Origin: Marthasterias glacialis
Lineage: Eukaryota > Echinodermata > Asteroidea > Forcipulatida > Asteriidae
Length of the DNA: 64,000 nt
Direction: 5' to 3'
NCBI GenBank assembly: GCA_911728455.2
Contig: OU452225.1
Coordinates: forward strand, 9,770,106-9,834,105
The notes below the pieces were generated by a model. It was given only the letters and a program-made list of their open reading frames with translations, did no database searches and had not been told where the DNA came from. This document shows positions 1 through 11,400 of the stretch, one piece after another. The position numbers were made by a program, and so were the translations under genes. How positions within the stretch are numbered: the stretch's first letter is position 1; each line of letters starts with the position of its first letter.

Positions 1-849
1 ACTAACAACTAATTCTCAATGACTTGGCCTTTGATTCTCCCATACTGAATATGACTTGTCAATGCTATTGCTCAGTTAGTTCCTTCCTCCATGGTTACAT
101 GAGATGTAGTTTGACTTTTTGTCAAAACAGAAAACTAAAATCATTATTTAGTTATACAAATAAGTTATAGAGAACATACATTTTTTAACATAAAACACTG
201 AAAGTCCGGATTTAAGTAGGCCATTGGGGTCCACCCAACCCTCAATCAGTTTGCTTCATCACTTTTTATTATCTTAGGCCTATTTGACAACCAACCTTCA
301 ATTGCACTCCACGAGCTAGCCACAGATCAAGAGACCGGCAACAGTCTGAGTAAGTGCTCTATCTAAATGCCACACACCATCATGCTACCGTAGTGTGTGA
401 TGGCATTTAGAGCAATACTACTACTTTACTTAGCAGATTTTTATACAACAAAGACAGTTCAATCATCACATGACAATTCATACAATCTCAACTCAACTCA
501 ATCATACAAAATGATACAGATTTAGCATGTTCAGTATGAACACATAACATTTCTACACTACTTTACATTTCTTCCTGAATATTATATTCGAGAATTTATA
601 ATAGAAATCAAATGCTTGTTTTCAAGTCACTTCGAGATCGTGTACATGCATAGGCTGGCCTTAATCATGCAGTTACAATACATCAACCGTCAAAAACTCT
701 TGTCACTCGTGCAATCCCACTATACAACGCACGTGCAATGGCGGTCGTGTAAATACGACGACCATTTTCTTCCCACAAAAACATCATGTTAAATCTATCT
801 ACACAACACTGAATTCTCTAAAAATTAATCCCTAGTAATAAAAGGATAC
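1..849 (-). other. Part of transportin intron 1
   Basis: AT-rich sequence left of the transportin donor site. No exon encoding the expected second segment was found on the minus strand. The only structure seen is a short hairpin at 352-412. Confidence 0.6.
352..412. repeat. Short inverted repeat (hairpin)
   Basis: TGCTCTATCTAAATGCCACA is followed at once by its near-complement ending GGCATTTAGAGCA. Arms are about 25 bp with a loop of under 10 bp; probably the remnant of a miniature inverted-repeat element. Confidence 0.55.
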
Positions 850-948
850 TTGTTGAACAGCTCGTTGTATCTCTGTGTCTGGGCTTTGCGACTCTTTCAG
901 GAGTTGTAGAATTTGAGACAGTCCTTCTGGGGAGGGTTGCCACGCCAT
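850..948 (-). CDS. TNPO1: Transportin (karyopherin beta-2), first coding exon only
   Basis: Transportins are HEAT-repeat nuclear import receptors that carry PY-NLS cargo through the nuclear pore and release it on RanGTP binding. Reading the minus strand from the ATG at 948 gives 33 codons beginning [20 protein letters not shown] and ending AVQQ at a GT donor (GTATCC, 849-844). The core [10 protein letters not shown] and the exon break right after the VQQ are as I remember them from vertebrate TNPO1/TNPO2, where this is the first HEAT helix. An in-frame stop lies upstream of the ATG, so this start is the only one in the exon. Exon 2 was not found in 1-849, so the rest of the gene (about 890 residues in the family) is off the left edge. 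It is divergent from FBXW9. TNPO1 and TNPO2 cannot be told apart from one exon. Confidence 0.9.
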
Positions 949-1659
949 ATCGCCATAGATTTCACGATCTTCAATGTGTTATCATTGGTACCCGGCGGCG
1001 CCTCCATGTTACCATTAATCATACTCAAAATGATTATTCGGGACCAGTGTAGCTAACGGTGTGTATGCTCTGGTGGTACTATACCGTGGTACTACTGCTA
1101 CCTAGATCCCGTCGTGGTCAGATACAATAATGTCAAATCAATTTTAATAAAATATTACAATTATTTCCAGCGGAAGAACTTTTTGTCAACGTTATTGCTC
1201 GGAGAAATATTAAGAACAAAATATGATAGTGTTTTTTTGTATTCGACAGTTGGAACAGTTGCGAAAGTAAAAGGACATAAATCATGTTTGAGTGACCCTT
1301 GCTCTATATGGTTTATATTGATAAAATTAATACATGTAGTAGCAATTCTACCATGATTGTAATGAATTACGGCAATTACTGCTCCACGGTTATACTATAT
1401 TAAAGACTGTACATTAGTTTATAACTGATCCATTATTGTGGTAAAAAAAGGTCTGTATGATTTTCTATGAGTTCTTGTTGAGGATGTTGTTTAAAATGTT
1501 ACTTCTTGAAAAGGAATTCAAATTTTTCTTGGGGCGTTATCCCGTTAAAATTTAGCCCATGGAAATTTTTAGTACGGTTGGTCACTATCCAATAATGATG
1601 AAGCATGGGAGGAAAACAATTTGTAAAATAATTGTCACATTAAGGGGGTTGGTCAATAG
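949..1659. other. Transportin 5' flank, candidate promoter side
   Basis: Sequence immediately upstream of the transportin start. It holds the 5'UTR-like stretch with a CpG patch (GGCGGCGCC near 995), then AT-rich sequence with no clear ORF. The transcription start cannot be placed by eye. Confidence 0.35.
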
Positions 1660-1920
1660 GTAGATCCATTAATTAAGCCCCACCTCATACGTGTTTACCA
1701 ATCACAGCCTTGGGCACGCCATCGAAGTCCGACACGATAAAATCCTATTGGATAATGTAAACATGCGTGCGCGTATTTTTAGCGTGCGCGTTCGTGTCGT
1801 GTAGCATAGTGTGCATGCATTGAAAGACGCACATTGTGCTCAGCCCGTGAACAGTAGTGATTTAGCCAATGCTATGATTGGTCAATATGTTTAGGGGAAG
1901 GGCTTAGTGGATCGTTCTAC
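1660..1920. mobile_element. MITE-like element with imperfect terminal inverted repeats
   Basis: The left end GTAGATCCATTAATTAAGCC and the right end, read in reverse as GTAGAACGATCCACTAAGCC, are imperfect inverted repeats that both continue into ACCAATCA. The interior is non-coding with an alternating CGTGCGCG stretch. No ORF, so non-autonomous if mobile. Confidence 0.4.
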
Positions 1921-3540
1921 ATTTTTGTATTCCCTACACCAAACACCCAACCTTGCTATCCACTTTGCAAACGTGACATGATGATGAGCATGGCCCTCAA
2001 CTATGCCAGCGGCGGCGTTCTCCCCTCCCCCACTCCCCATGAAAAAAATAAGATACTTTTAATTCATTAAAAAAAAATGCCCCTCCCCGGAAGAAAGCAA
2101 TGGCCCATGCCCCCTGGCTACGCCGCTGCTCATAACAAATTGTGGTCATAGACTAAGCATATCTCTACCACCATGGTCAAGGGACCACTGACCACCACAG
2201 AGAGCTAGACTTGCCTTAATGGCAGGGACGAAGTTTTTTTTCTTACGCGCAATTTGATGCTTTGGACGCAATGTACGGAACCGCCGTACACGGCATTCAG
2301 ATGGTGATCTCTACGGTCGTTTTCGGGGTAGGCCTCAGACAAAAATGCCTGTGAAATGAACCTTCGTAGAACATGACCTTTTCGTTTGGCTTTAAATGCT
2401 GCCAATTATGATTTAATCCGAAAGGTTTTCTACATAATTTGTGATAATATGTAAGATCAAAGTGCAAAATTGGCTCCCCAATTTTTGCGGTACTTTCTCA
2501 ATTACTTGTATTTCATCAGTTTTGGGCAAACATTGTTTTTATTTCATTTTATTTATTTATTTATTAGTTTTTTGTGCTCCATCCACAGAAGTGTGTTCCT
2601 TTCTTCGTGTGTTTTCACTCCAAAATAACAGCCTGAAGTTGAGAAACATAAACTTGTTTCTCTAGCCGCGCTAAATTTTGGTATAATACATAATAATGAA
2701 ATGAAAATAATGTGCAAAAATTAATTAACTTATTGAGAAAGAAAAATCATTATTAAAAAACAACAACAAACAAACACAAGAGGGCGGCAAAATAACTTTT
2801 TAAAAAGTAATAATTGAGGGCGCCCTTTACAACCTCTGTATTGGTAAACTCCTAAACGGTAATTGGTATCTGCGACAAAGTTGACCTAATTTATATGTAC
2901 TTTGATAGAAGAGGTCAAACCAGACGTCGCGACTAGCGGTTACCGTTTATGAGTTATGTTTTCGATGTGTCAGAAATGTTGCATGAGAGCAACCAAACAA
3001 AAAGGGACGGACACACGGCTGCGGCAGATAATAATATAGACAAAAACAGAGCACAGCAGTAAGTTCTATTTATAGGTAGTTTGTCATTGTTGATTTGCCA
3101 GCGTGTAAAATTTTTTTGGCGGATATTTGGAACTTCGGCTAGTTCGGTATGGAGGTGGTTAAATTCCTGTGAATGCCGTAAAATTAATCCAACCCTGTTA
3201 ATGTTGGACCAAAGTCAAAAGGGAAAGGACCCTCTCTATGGCGGCTGGACCAACCGACCAACTCTGAACTGAATGAAAAGTAAAACTAACATTTAAAATC
3301 AAAACAGCGATCAACGCGGTCAGACTCAAAGGGCAGCCGTAGTGTAGTCCATAGTGTCACTGAGTGTCAGTGTGTGATCTGCTGAGTGCTACTGTGGCCG
3401 GCTGGAGGAGGTGAAGAGAGGGTCAGAGGTGAAGCACAACAGCACAAGTAGAGTACAACTTTCAAGCAGGGTCAGGGAATGATCGGAGGAGCTAACACAT
3501 CTCATCATTATACATAGGCCTACCAATAGGCAGACTGTCC
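1921..3540. other. Intergenic region, nothing firm
   Basis: Between the divergent transportin and FBXW9 genes. I see low-complexity AT-rich sequence, a C-rich patch near 2015-2110 and short unconvincing ORFs. The stretch from about 3300 is plausible 5'UTR for FBXW9 (see 3300-3544). Confidence 0.4.
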
Positions 3541-3544
3541 CTAT
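3300..3544 (+). other. FBXW9: Possible non-coding first exon of FBXW9
   Basis: The first coding exon of FBXW9 is preceded by a pyrimidine-rich stretch and CAG at 5447-5449, which looks like a splice acceptor 11 bp before the ATG. This implies an upstream untranslated exon. The best upstream donor seen is the consensus GTAAGT at 3545. The left boundary is arbitrary. Transcript data would settle it. Confidence 0.3.
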
Positions 3545-3922
3545 GTAAGTAACATTACAACCTCATTGTTACTTTGCTAGTGTGTGGGCAGGCCTCTTTC
3601 TTTACCATGTTTACGGCTATGCGCTAGCCCAGCTGACACAACACTCAACAATACAATAGTGAAAAGGTTTGTCCATGAAAAATTAGGAAATATGTAATTA
3701 AATGTATAAATGAATGAACAATGTCAAACGATAGACTACATCACATGGTTAAATAAAAATTAATGTTATGATCATGCTGATAGTGGCCTTGCTCTAGGTT
3801 AGCTGCAATAATCGTAGCTCTAGACTTGGGCATATCCCTTAAACCTCAGATCAGGTCTACGACCGTCGGGAGGATCGAGGGTTTATTGCAACTAACTAGG
3901 CCTAGGTTTCCTTAGGACGGAG

Positions 3923-4798
3923 GCTGGTCATCTCGCCCCCAAACACTCTCGCCCCCAACAAACTCGCCCCCAAACAATCTCGCCCCCAGCCTTTGACAAT
4001 CTCGCCCCCTGACAATCTCGCCCCCAAACAAAGTCGCCCCCTGACAATCTGAAAAAAAAATTGGAAAAGTCGACTTTTTAACCATGATGAAGTTAATAAA
4101 GTGTTCACTTAAAGTCGATTTCGAAAATAAAGGAAAATGCGTAAACTAAAAAACAAAGAATATGTGAATGATCTCCCTCGTAGTAAGGAATGATACATGT
4201 TGTTGTTAAGATGTTCTGTGATTTCTTATTGAAAATTGTCTCTCACTCTTGAATAAAATTAATTTTTTAATGCACTCAGGGGCATTTCGTGGAGACAAAA
4301 TCAAACTGTCAGTCATTGAACGTGTCACCTGACAAGCTGGGGTGCACATTGAAAAATGCCACTTTGATTTGATTCACTGATTACCGAAATCGATCGATCG
4401 CAAACTATAGTCCGCCGCCGTGGAAGAGATCAATGGGACGGTGGTTATTAGTTGCAGAGCATTTCACCCTTTTTTCTTGTGATTTTTCAATACCCTTCTC
4501 AAACTTCGTTCAGTGGATGATTATAAGCCGATACTTTTCTGACAAAATATCATACAAGTTTTTGACAGCATTGCGACAACATCTCCCATCAATTAATTTC
4601 TAAGTTTACACCGTAAGTCATCAGAAGTTAGAACTTCCAGTCATCATCAGGGGGCGACTTTGTTTGGGGGCGAGATTGTCAGGGGGCGAGATTGTCAAAG
4701 GCTGGGGGCGAGATTGTTTGGGGGCGAGATTGTTGGGGGCGAGATTGTTGGGGGCGAGAGTGTTTGGGGGCGAGAGTGTTTGGGGGCGAGATGACCAG
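3923..4798. mobile_element. 876-bp element whose inverted-repeat arms are arrays of a 15-bp G-rich motif
   Basis: The left arm (3923-4051) and right arm (4649-4798) are reverse complements. Each starts at the tip with GCTGGTCATCTCGCCCCC and is made of repeated units of the type GGGGGCGAGATTGTT, varying between GAGATTG, GAGAGTG and GACTTTG. The middle (4052-4648) is non-repetitive and non-coding. The layout matches foldback-type elements that have internally repetitive arms. Confidence 0.65.
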
Positions 4799-4957
4799 CA
4801 TCCTGAATATCCCCTTAGGACTTGGTATTGTAGTTAGGCCATGTCTCATAACAAGACTTGCCACTCACTTTTTTGATGATTTGCAAGTCACAACTTACAC
4901 ACACACACACAAAATTAAAAATCCCACTCATTTACTTTTTAAAATTTTTTAGATCAG

Positions 4958-5140
4958 TAGTGGGCAACTTTGTTTGGTGTGACTTTGTTGGTGGTCCGCT
5001 CTGTCGGGGTGACTTTGTAAGGGGCAAGATTGTTTAAACAGTGGGCAAGCAATACTAGGGGACGACTTTTTAGTGGTGACTTTGTTGTCTGCATCGTTTT
5101 AGTGAGCGACTTGGCTAGGGGGGTGAGATGACCAGCATTC
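4958..5140 (+). repeat. Degenerate third arm of the 15-bp-motif element
   Basis: GACTTTGTT, GGGCAAGATTGTTT and GGGGACGACTTTT motifs end in GAGATGACCAGCATTCC, the same tip as the right arm at 4798. It is much more diverged, so it looks like an older solo arm next to a younger insertion. Confidence 0.5.
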
Positions 5141-5226
5141 CTTTAACCCAACAATAACTCGATGGTGTCGAAGGACATATAAACAAATAAAAGGGGACCG
5201 AGAAAATGTATCATAAGAATAATCAG

Positions 5227-5427
5227 TCCTGGACCCAATTTCATAAACCTGTTAAGCAGAAAATAGTGCTTAATACATTTTTCTGCTAAGCAAAAATTAG
5301 CAGTGGAACCAGTCACAAACAAAATGCATTACATTGTACTTTGACTGGCAACCTGTTTTTGCTAAGCAAGATTTGTCAGTGCTAAGCAATTATCTGTGCT
5401 TTACAGCGTTATGAAAATGGGCCCTGA
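5227..5427. mobile_element. Family F palindromic element
   Basis: CCTGGACCCAATTTCATAAA at the left mirrors ATGAAAATGGGCCCTG at the right, with GCTAAGCA motifs in both arms. It is the same family as 8694-8889, 32655-32854, 57456-57722 and 57725-57938. It ends about 20 bp before the proposed FBXW9 5'UTR splice acceptor. Confidence 0.7.
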
Positions 5428-5460
5428 TAATTTTTTTGTTCTCTCACAGAGAGTAATAGA

Positions 5461-8400
5461 ATGCCTCCTCCGATACAAGAGAATACCAACTCCCAAACAT
5501 TTCACGGCAACCAAGATTCGTCCAGCATCATGGAAGACATTACGACTGAAGAGGTAGATGGTGGTGAAGAGTGCACTGTACAGGATGGAGAGACGAGTCA
5601 ACTGACTCTACTCACTCTACCCCCAGAACTCCTACTCAATATCATCTCATATCTCAACGCCAGGTTCGTTGTTCATCGACTGAGTTTAGTCTGCAAGGAG
5701 CTCCGCCAGTTAATATCGGATGATGCAACCTGGAAAATCCGGATCAGTAAACGATGGCCAAATCAATATCCAATTATTCCAGGTAAACAATCTATCTATT
5801 AATGGGACAATGCGCCAAATTCGACTGCTACTTTATCACTTGTTATGACCAAAAACATAATCATAACTGTGTTAGATAAGATTTGGCGCTCATAATCATT
5901 GAAAAAATGGCGGTCGGATTCCCAAAGTTAGAATCATCAGTCCCAGCAATAAATTTTTACATACTTATTTGATGTGGGAGGTACACACTAACTACTCCTG
6001 GAACTTTGAGGTTGCGTTTACGCTAGTGGAGCCAATAGACCTTTATCATGCTGCCACCATCTTGGTCATGTTCCCTGTATCCAATAACAGTAATAGATGC
6101 TAATATTCATTGTACAAACAGGAACCAGACTATTTGCCCTTTGAGCCTCGGTTTGGTTACATTGGTTTGAATGGGAGTAAATCAAGATGGCCGCACCATA
6201 ATAAAGGTCTATAGCATCACCTCAACCTCATAGTTCATGGAGCACAGACATAATAGGTGCGGTATCTGCAGCCTGTCTATCTGTATTCAACCATTCTGAC
6301 ATTGTGGACATTGAGGGATGTTTTAAAAATGTATTCCGATTGTGGTTGCCACATACATTGTTACAGGTACACAAAGACAACTAACAAGATTGTGCATCTT
6401 TATAACATACGCAATTATGATGCCCTTTTTTAAACATTGTATCAAAGCGTCATACATTATTGCTACCCCCTGTTCATTGGACCTTAAGCATTCCTGAAAC
6501 CATCTCAACTCCTTTAGAGTATGCAGCACCAGCATCCAAATGGGCACATGGGTCATTCACAGCAACAATTTCTACCCTCGGAGGTGGTACCCACTTAGTC
6601 CTAGGTTGATGAGAAGCAGTTATAATTGGGTGTCTTGTCCAGGAACACAAGCGTCTAACAATCCAATGGCTCAGTCATCAGAACTTGAGCTCGATGGTTT
6701 AGACCACTCGGTCACGATACACAACAATTATGTGAACAACCATTTCATAAAAACTGTCCCGATCGATGCTGATTATTTGGTGCAATGGCATGAGCAACTG
6801 GTTCATGATTTTCTTTGAAATGCAGTTGAAGATGAAGAGTTTAATTGGAAGCTTGCCTGCATGGAGAGAGAGGAGCAGTGGCACCTGTGGACGGCCAATC
6901 AAGACATGGAATATTTCTCACTGACCAATGGTCATTTTGGAGAGATTGACACCATACATCTTATTCAGGTCAGTAAAGCTGTGTATTGTCATGACTAAAA
7001 CTTAAAGACACAGGATTGACAATTACGGAGAGAAAAAGTTGCAATCTGAAAGCTCACTGATGATAAAGTTCATACCGTTTCCCCAGAGAAATATTTCCGT
7101 CTGAAATGCTGTCAAGAGATGAGGAAATAGCATTTGGAAACCCAGCATAATCCACATTGCAATACTGCAGTTAGCCATTTTGCAAGATAGATTTAAATAA
7201 TATCTGGTACAATGACTAGCTTAGTCACAAGTTACCATTTAAATTTGAATTCCTCAGATTAAAGAGACATTTGCTATTTCATATGATTCGGGCAAGCTTT
7301 TGCGTACAAGAGACGGCGAGCACCCATACACAATGTTGAATGAATGTGGTACCAGGCTTCGCCCATCTGGAGGTTGCTATACAAAAGCTTGCCCCCGAAC
7401 AATTTGACATAGCAACTGTCTCTGTAGTCTGAGGAATTCAAATTTTAGCGCTAACTTGTGACCAAGCAAGTCAGTGTACTAGACATTATTCAAATCTTAC
7501 TCAAAAATGGCTTGTTGTTGTTGATATAAGCCTTAAATGTGAATGTGCACAAAATCCTGACAAAACATTTGTTTGTTATTTTTACTTCAAAATGGGATCA
7601 CAGCCAAGAATTTGCAATTCATGGTGCATGAATTTGACACTTCCTTGATAGAGAAATCACAAATCCCGGTGCTTCAAAGAGAATCTTTGTTCTCTTAGCT
7701 TTGTCAAGTCAGTGTTTCATTGTGCCAGCGGTACTCTCAAAGAAAAATTTTTCTTGCAATTTCAAGAAAAAAAATCTCGTCGGGCTGGACAGGAAAAATG
7801 GAAGATCCCCGGCAGTAAGTGGTTGAGAAAAGTGAAACAATTTCTGTTTTCAGGAAGAGGTTTCGCAAAAATAAAGAATTCATTCTACTATGATTGTCAA
7901 TCTTTGCAGACGGAGTATTAATAAAATATTGATTTTATTTGTGTTGATTATAATAAGAACGGCGAGCTGTGTGTGTCTGGATCAAGGGATCGGTCGTTCT
8001 GTGTCTGGGATCTGCGTCGGTTGGATCAAACTAATCAAGAAGCCTCCATCAAAGCAGCCAAGGTTAAATCAGTGGATGGTCATAAAGTGAGTTAGCAACT
8101 TCCAACCTTGTCACTGCCCGACCACAGTATGGGTTTGGAATAGGTATCCCCAGGTCTGATATTTCATTCTTGTAAGGGCAAGGCGATTTTTGTTTTGTAA
8201 AGGGCACCTCAGTGAGGGAAATTCAAATTTCTACTTGAACATTTCAAGGGGCACCTAGGCGATGACCGGGGGCATGGAGGCAGTAAGCCATTTCGGAGTT
8301 AGATTTGAATGACGTCTGGTACAATGCCTTGTTCGGTCACAAGTGAGTGCTTAATTTGAATTCCTCCAGTGTTGCTATGTCACATGGTTAGGGGCAAGCT

Positions 8401-11400
8401 TTTCTTGGCTTTCAAAAGACAAACACCGGTGTTTGCAGACACATTTACCCAAACCAAATAGTGCACTCCTATAGTGTCCGCCATACCTCAAAAAGGCTAA
8501 CTGCTTTGTTCTTTGAAGGGCAAGGGCACCAAGGGATTCCCTTCTTGATAAAGGGCACCTCTGTGAGGAAATTGTAAATTTGTACTGGAACATTTCAAGG
8601 GCACCAGGGATTGCCTTCGTTGCTTCCATGAAGTATCAGGCCTGACAATTGAAAATTAGATCTGTGGCATGAGGATACCAGTCTTTGCTGATCAGGGCCC
8701 AATTTCATAGAGCTGCTTAAGCAGAAAATATTGCTTACAAATTTTCTGTCAAGCAGAAATGAGCAGGATACCAGTCACAAATTGAACATGTGACATGGTA
8801 GTTTGGCCGGTAACCTTATTCTGGTAAGCATAATTTGTTTGTGCTTAGCTACTTTTTGTGCTTAAGCAACTCTATGAAAGTGGGCCCTGGAGGTTGCAAT
8901 GCAAAAGCTTGCCCTGAACCTTTGGACACAGCAATAGTCTGAGGAATGGGAGACTTTTGAGATGATAGAGGGCGTCCCACAGAACGGTCCTTTTCCATTG
9001 TTTTCATCGCTGAGAACAATGGAAAAGGACCGGTCTGTGGGACGCCCGTCATCGTCTCAAAAGTCTCCCATTCAAATTGAGTGTTCATATTCACCAGACG
9101 TCATTCAAATCTAGGTCACAAATAGCTTATTGCCTCCATTGTCTCCATGAAGTGTCCGGCCTGTGTACCCAATCACCAAGCAGTATCACTTTGCTTTCCC
9201 TGATTGCAATGCATCTTCAGCTAGTGAATGATTCATTGTTGTTGTTGTTGTTGATGTTTACAGGGCTGGGTGTGGCATGTGACATCGAGAGACAACGTTG
9301 TGTGTACTTCATCCTGGGACCAATGGATCAACCTCTGGGACGCTAACTATGACTTTGAACGCATCCAGGGATTCAAGTGGGTAGATTCTAATACACAACG
9401 CACATGCTTTGTCTAAACCAACTATATATTAATAATACGCAGTTCTTATATTGTGCTTTATAACACCTGATGGGCGTCTCAAAGCGCTCAGTATTTTTTC
9501 CTGCATGCGGAGTTACTTTTAGAAGTATGAGACCTGTTCCTTTACATAGCACAATGTTACAGTTTTACAAGGTGCTGTGGCGCAATCTGCAGCCAATCAA
9601 ACCAGGAACATCGGGGCGAACCCCTTCTCTTTGCAATAAGTGCACTGGGTTCTTTTACATGCTTTACACAACACACGGGACCTACGGCTTTACGTCCCAT
9701 CCGAAGGACGCAGCAATAATGGTTAAGTGTCTTGCTTAAAAACACAAGTGTTACAACTGGGACTCGAACCCACATCCTGCTGATCAGAAACACCAGAGCT
9801 TGAGTCCGGTGTTCTTATCCGCTCGGCCAAGACACGCCATATTCTCCATCAAAAACCACAAGTTTGGAAGAATTTACTGGCTGTAATCCATTCAGTATTT
9901 AATTCAGTGTTAACTGGTTGTACGATTTCAGGGGCAGTTCAGCCTTTCTGTGCTCAATTCTTCACGAGCGTGAAGTAATTGCTGGAGCCTATGATAAACA
10001 CGTGTATGTGTTTGACAAAAGAGGTGAGTCTAAAATGTGTAGATCACAAATCAGACTGAGGTTAGCAGTAAAACTACCCTAGAAAATAATGTGTCATCAT
10101 TTGGGTGGTCAGGTTGGGGTAGTGGTTATCTATCCTCGCCTTCCAGCTCTAGGACCCCGGTTCGAATCCGGGGACACTGTAGATTGGGTTTTTCAGTCCC
10201 TACCTGATTGCATGGGTTTTCCCTGGAATAAATCTCTAGGGTTTTCTAGGGTATCTTTTCCTCACCTTCCACCTGTAGGACCCCGGTTCGAATCCCGCCG
10301 GGGGCACTTCGTGGATTTGGGTTTTCAGTCCCAACTTGATTGCGTGGGTTTTCTTTGGAATAAATCTCTGGGTTTTATTGGGGGTATTCTTTCTGCACCT
10401 TCCACCTCTAGGACCCTGGTTCGAATCCTGCCGGGGGTGCTTTGTGGATTGGGGTTTCAGTCCCTACCTGATTGCGTGGGTTTTTCCCTGGAATAATTCT
10501 TGGGGGTTTTCCTCACACATCTAAAACTGAAACTTCCTTCCTTGTCTTCTTTCCATGGGGTTCTTAGCTAGTATAGTGATTAAATTCACTTTTCTAGATC
10601 TTTGGCTTCACAACCAGAATTAATACATGTGTCTTGAGGTTGTTGTTTTTTTTTGTTAGGTGGGTTCTTGTTGGTTTGTTTTTTCATTTATGTTAATACT
10701 CTTTTTTTTTCTCCCTCCCTTGGTATCGTTAGGCACTCTGTTCTTTGTATAGCGCCATATATAAATGCATTGCATTATTATTATTAAAGGAAATGAAATT
10801 AGTATAGCTACATGCCTGGAATTTCGTCTTTGAGGGGGCAAGGCCATTTGCATTATGCACAGGGTACTTGAAAGTCTTTGGGAAACTTTTGAAGGGGCTC
10901 CAAGGCCAAGACAAGGGCAACAGAGACCATGGCCTCAGTGGCCTCCATGTATTTCCATGCCTGTGGTAATATCTAGAAGCGAAGGTTTTCAGTAACACCA
11001 TGTAATTGTCTCTCCATTGAGTTGTGGAGAATCTGAAAAAGAACCTGTGATTTTACAACTGGATGTTTTGATCATTATGCTCTAATTGTCTTCAGAAGAA
11101 AGCAATGTTGAATTTTAATTTAGAAACAATTTTGATTTGATTTGACAGATCGGAACCAAGGGAGTACACTCAAGCTGCGCATGCATAAGAGACCTGTTTT
11201 AGCCATTGCATCGGACGATAATTACATCATATCAGGAAGTGAGGACTCCACGATCAATGTATTTGATCGACGAGCTAGTAGTACCTACAAAACCATCAAG
11301 GTACAAACTCGGTGCAACAAGGAGTCAATGTGTTAGAAAAAACAAAGAGGCTGTGTCACACGAGACAACTTGTTTAATAAGGCAACTCTAAGAAGAATAT

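Larger units (their letters stand above)
8300..9113. mobile_element. Family A element interrupted by three later insertions
   Basis: The outer ends AGATTTGAATGACGTCTGGT (left) and ACCAGACGTCATTCAAATCT (right) are a perfect inverted pair. Inside are a B element (8508-8644), an F palindrome (8694-8889) and a 122-bp palindrome (8948-9069). Removing these restores the order seen in the copy at 7188-7498. Confidence 0.65.

Noticed and set aside
4896-4912. AC dinucleotide microsatellite
   Set aside because: Very short; no structural meaning.
10089-10496. 135-codon ORF with internal repeats
   Set aside because: It is the triplicated SINE module read in frame; no protein family.
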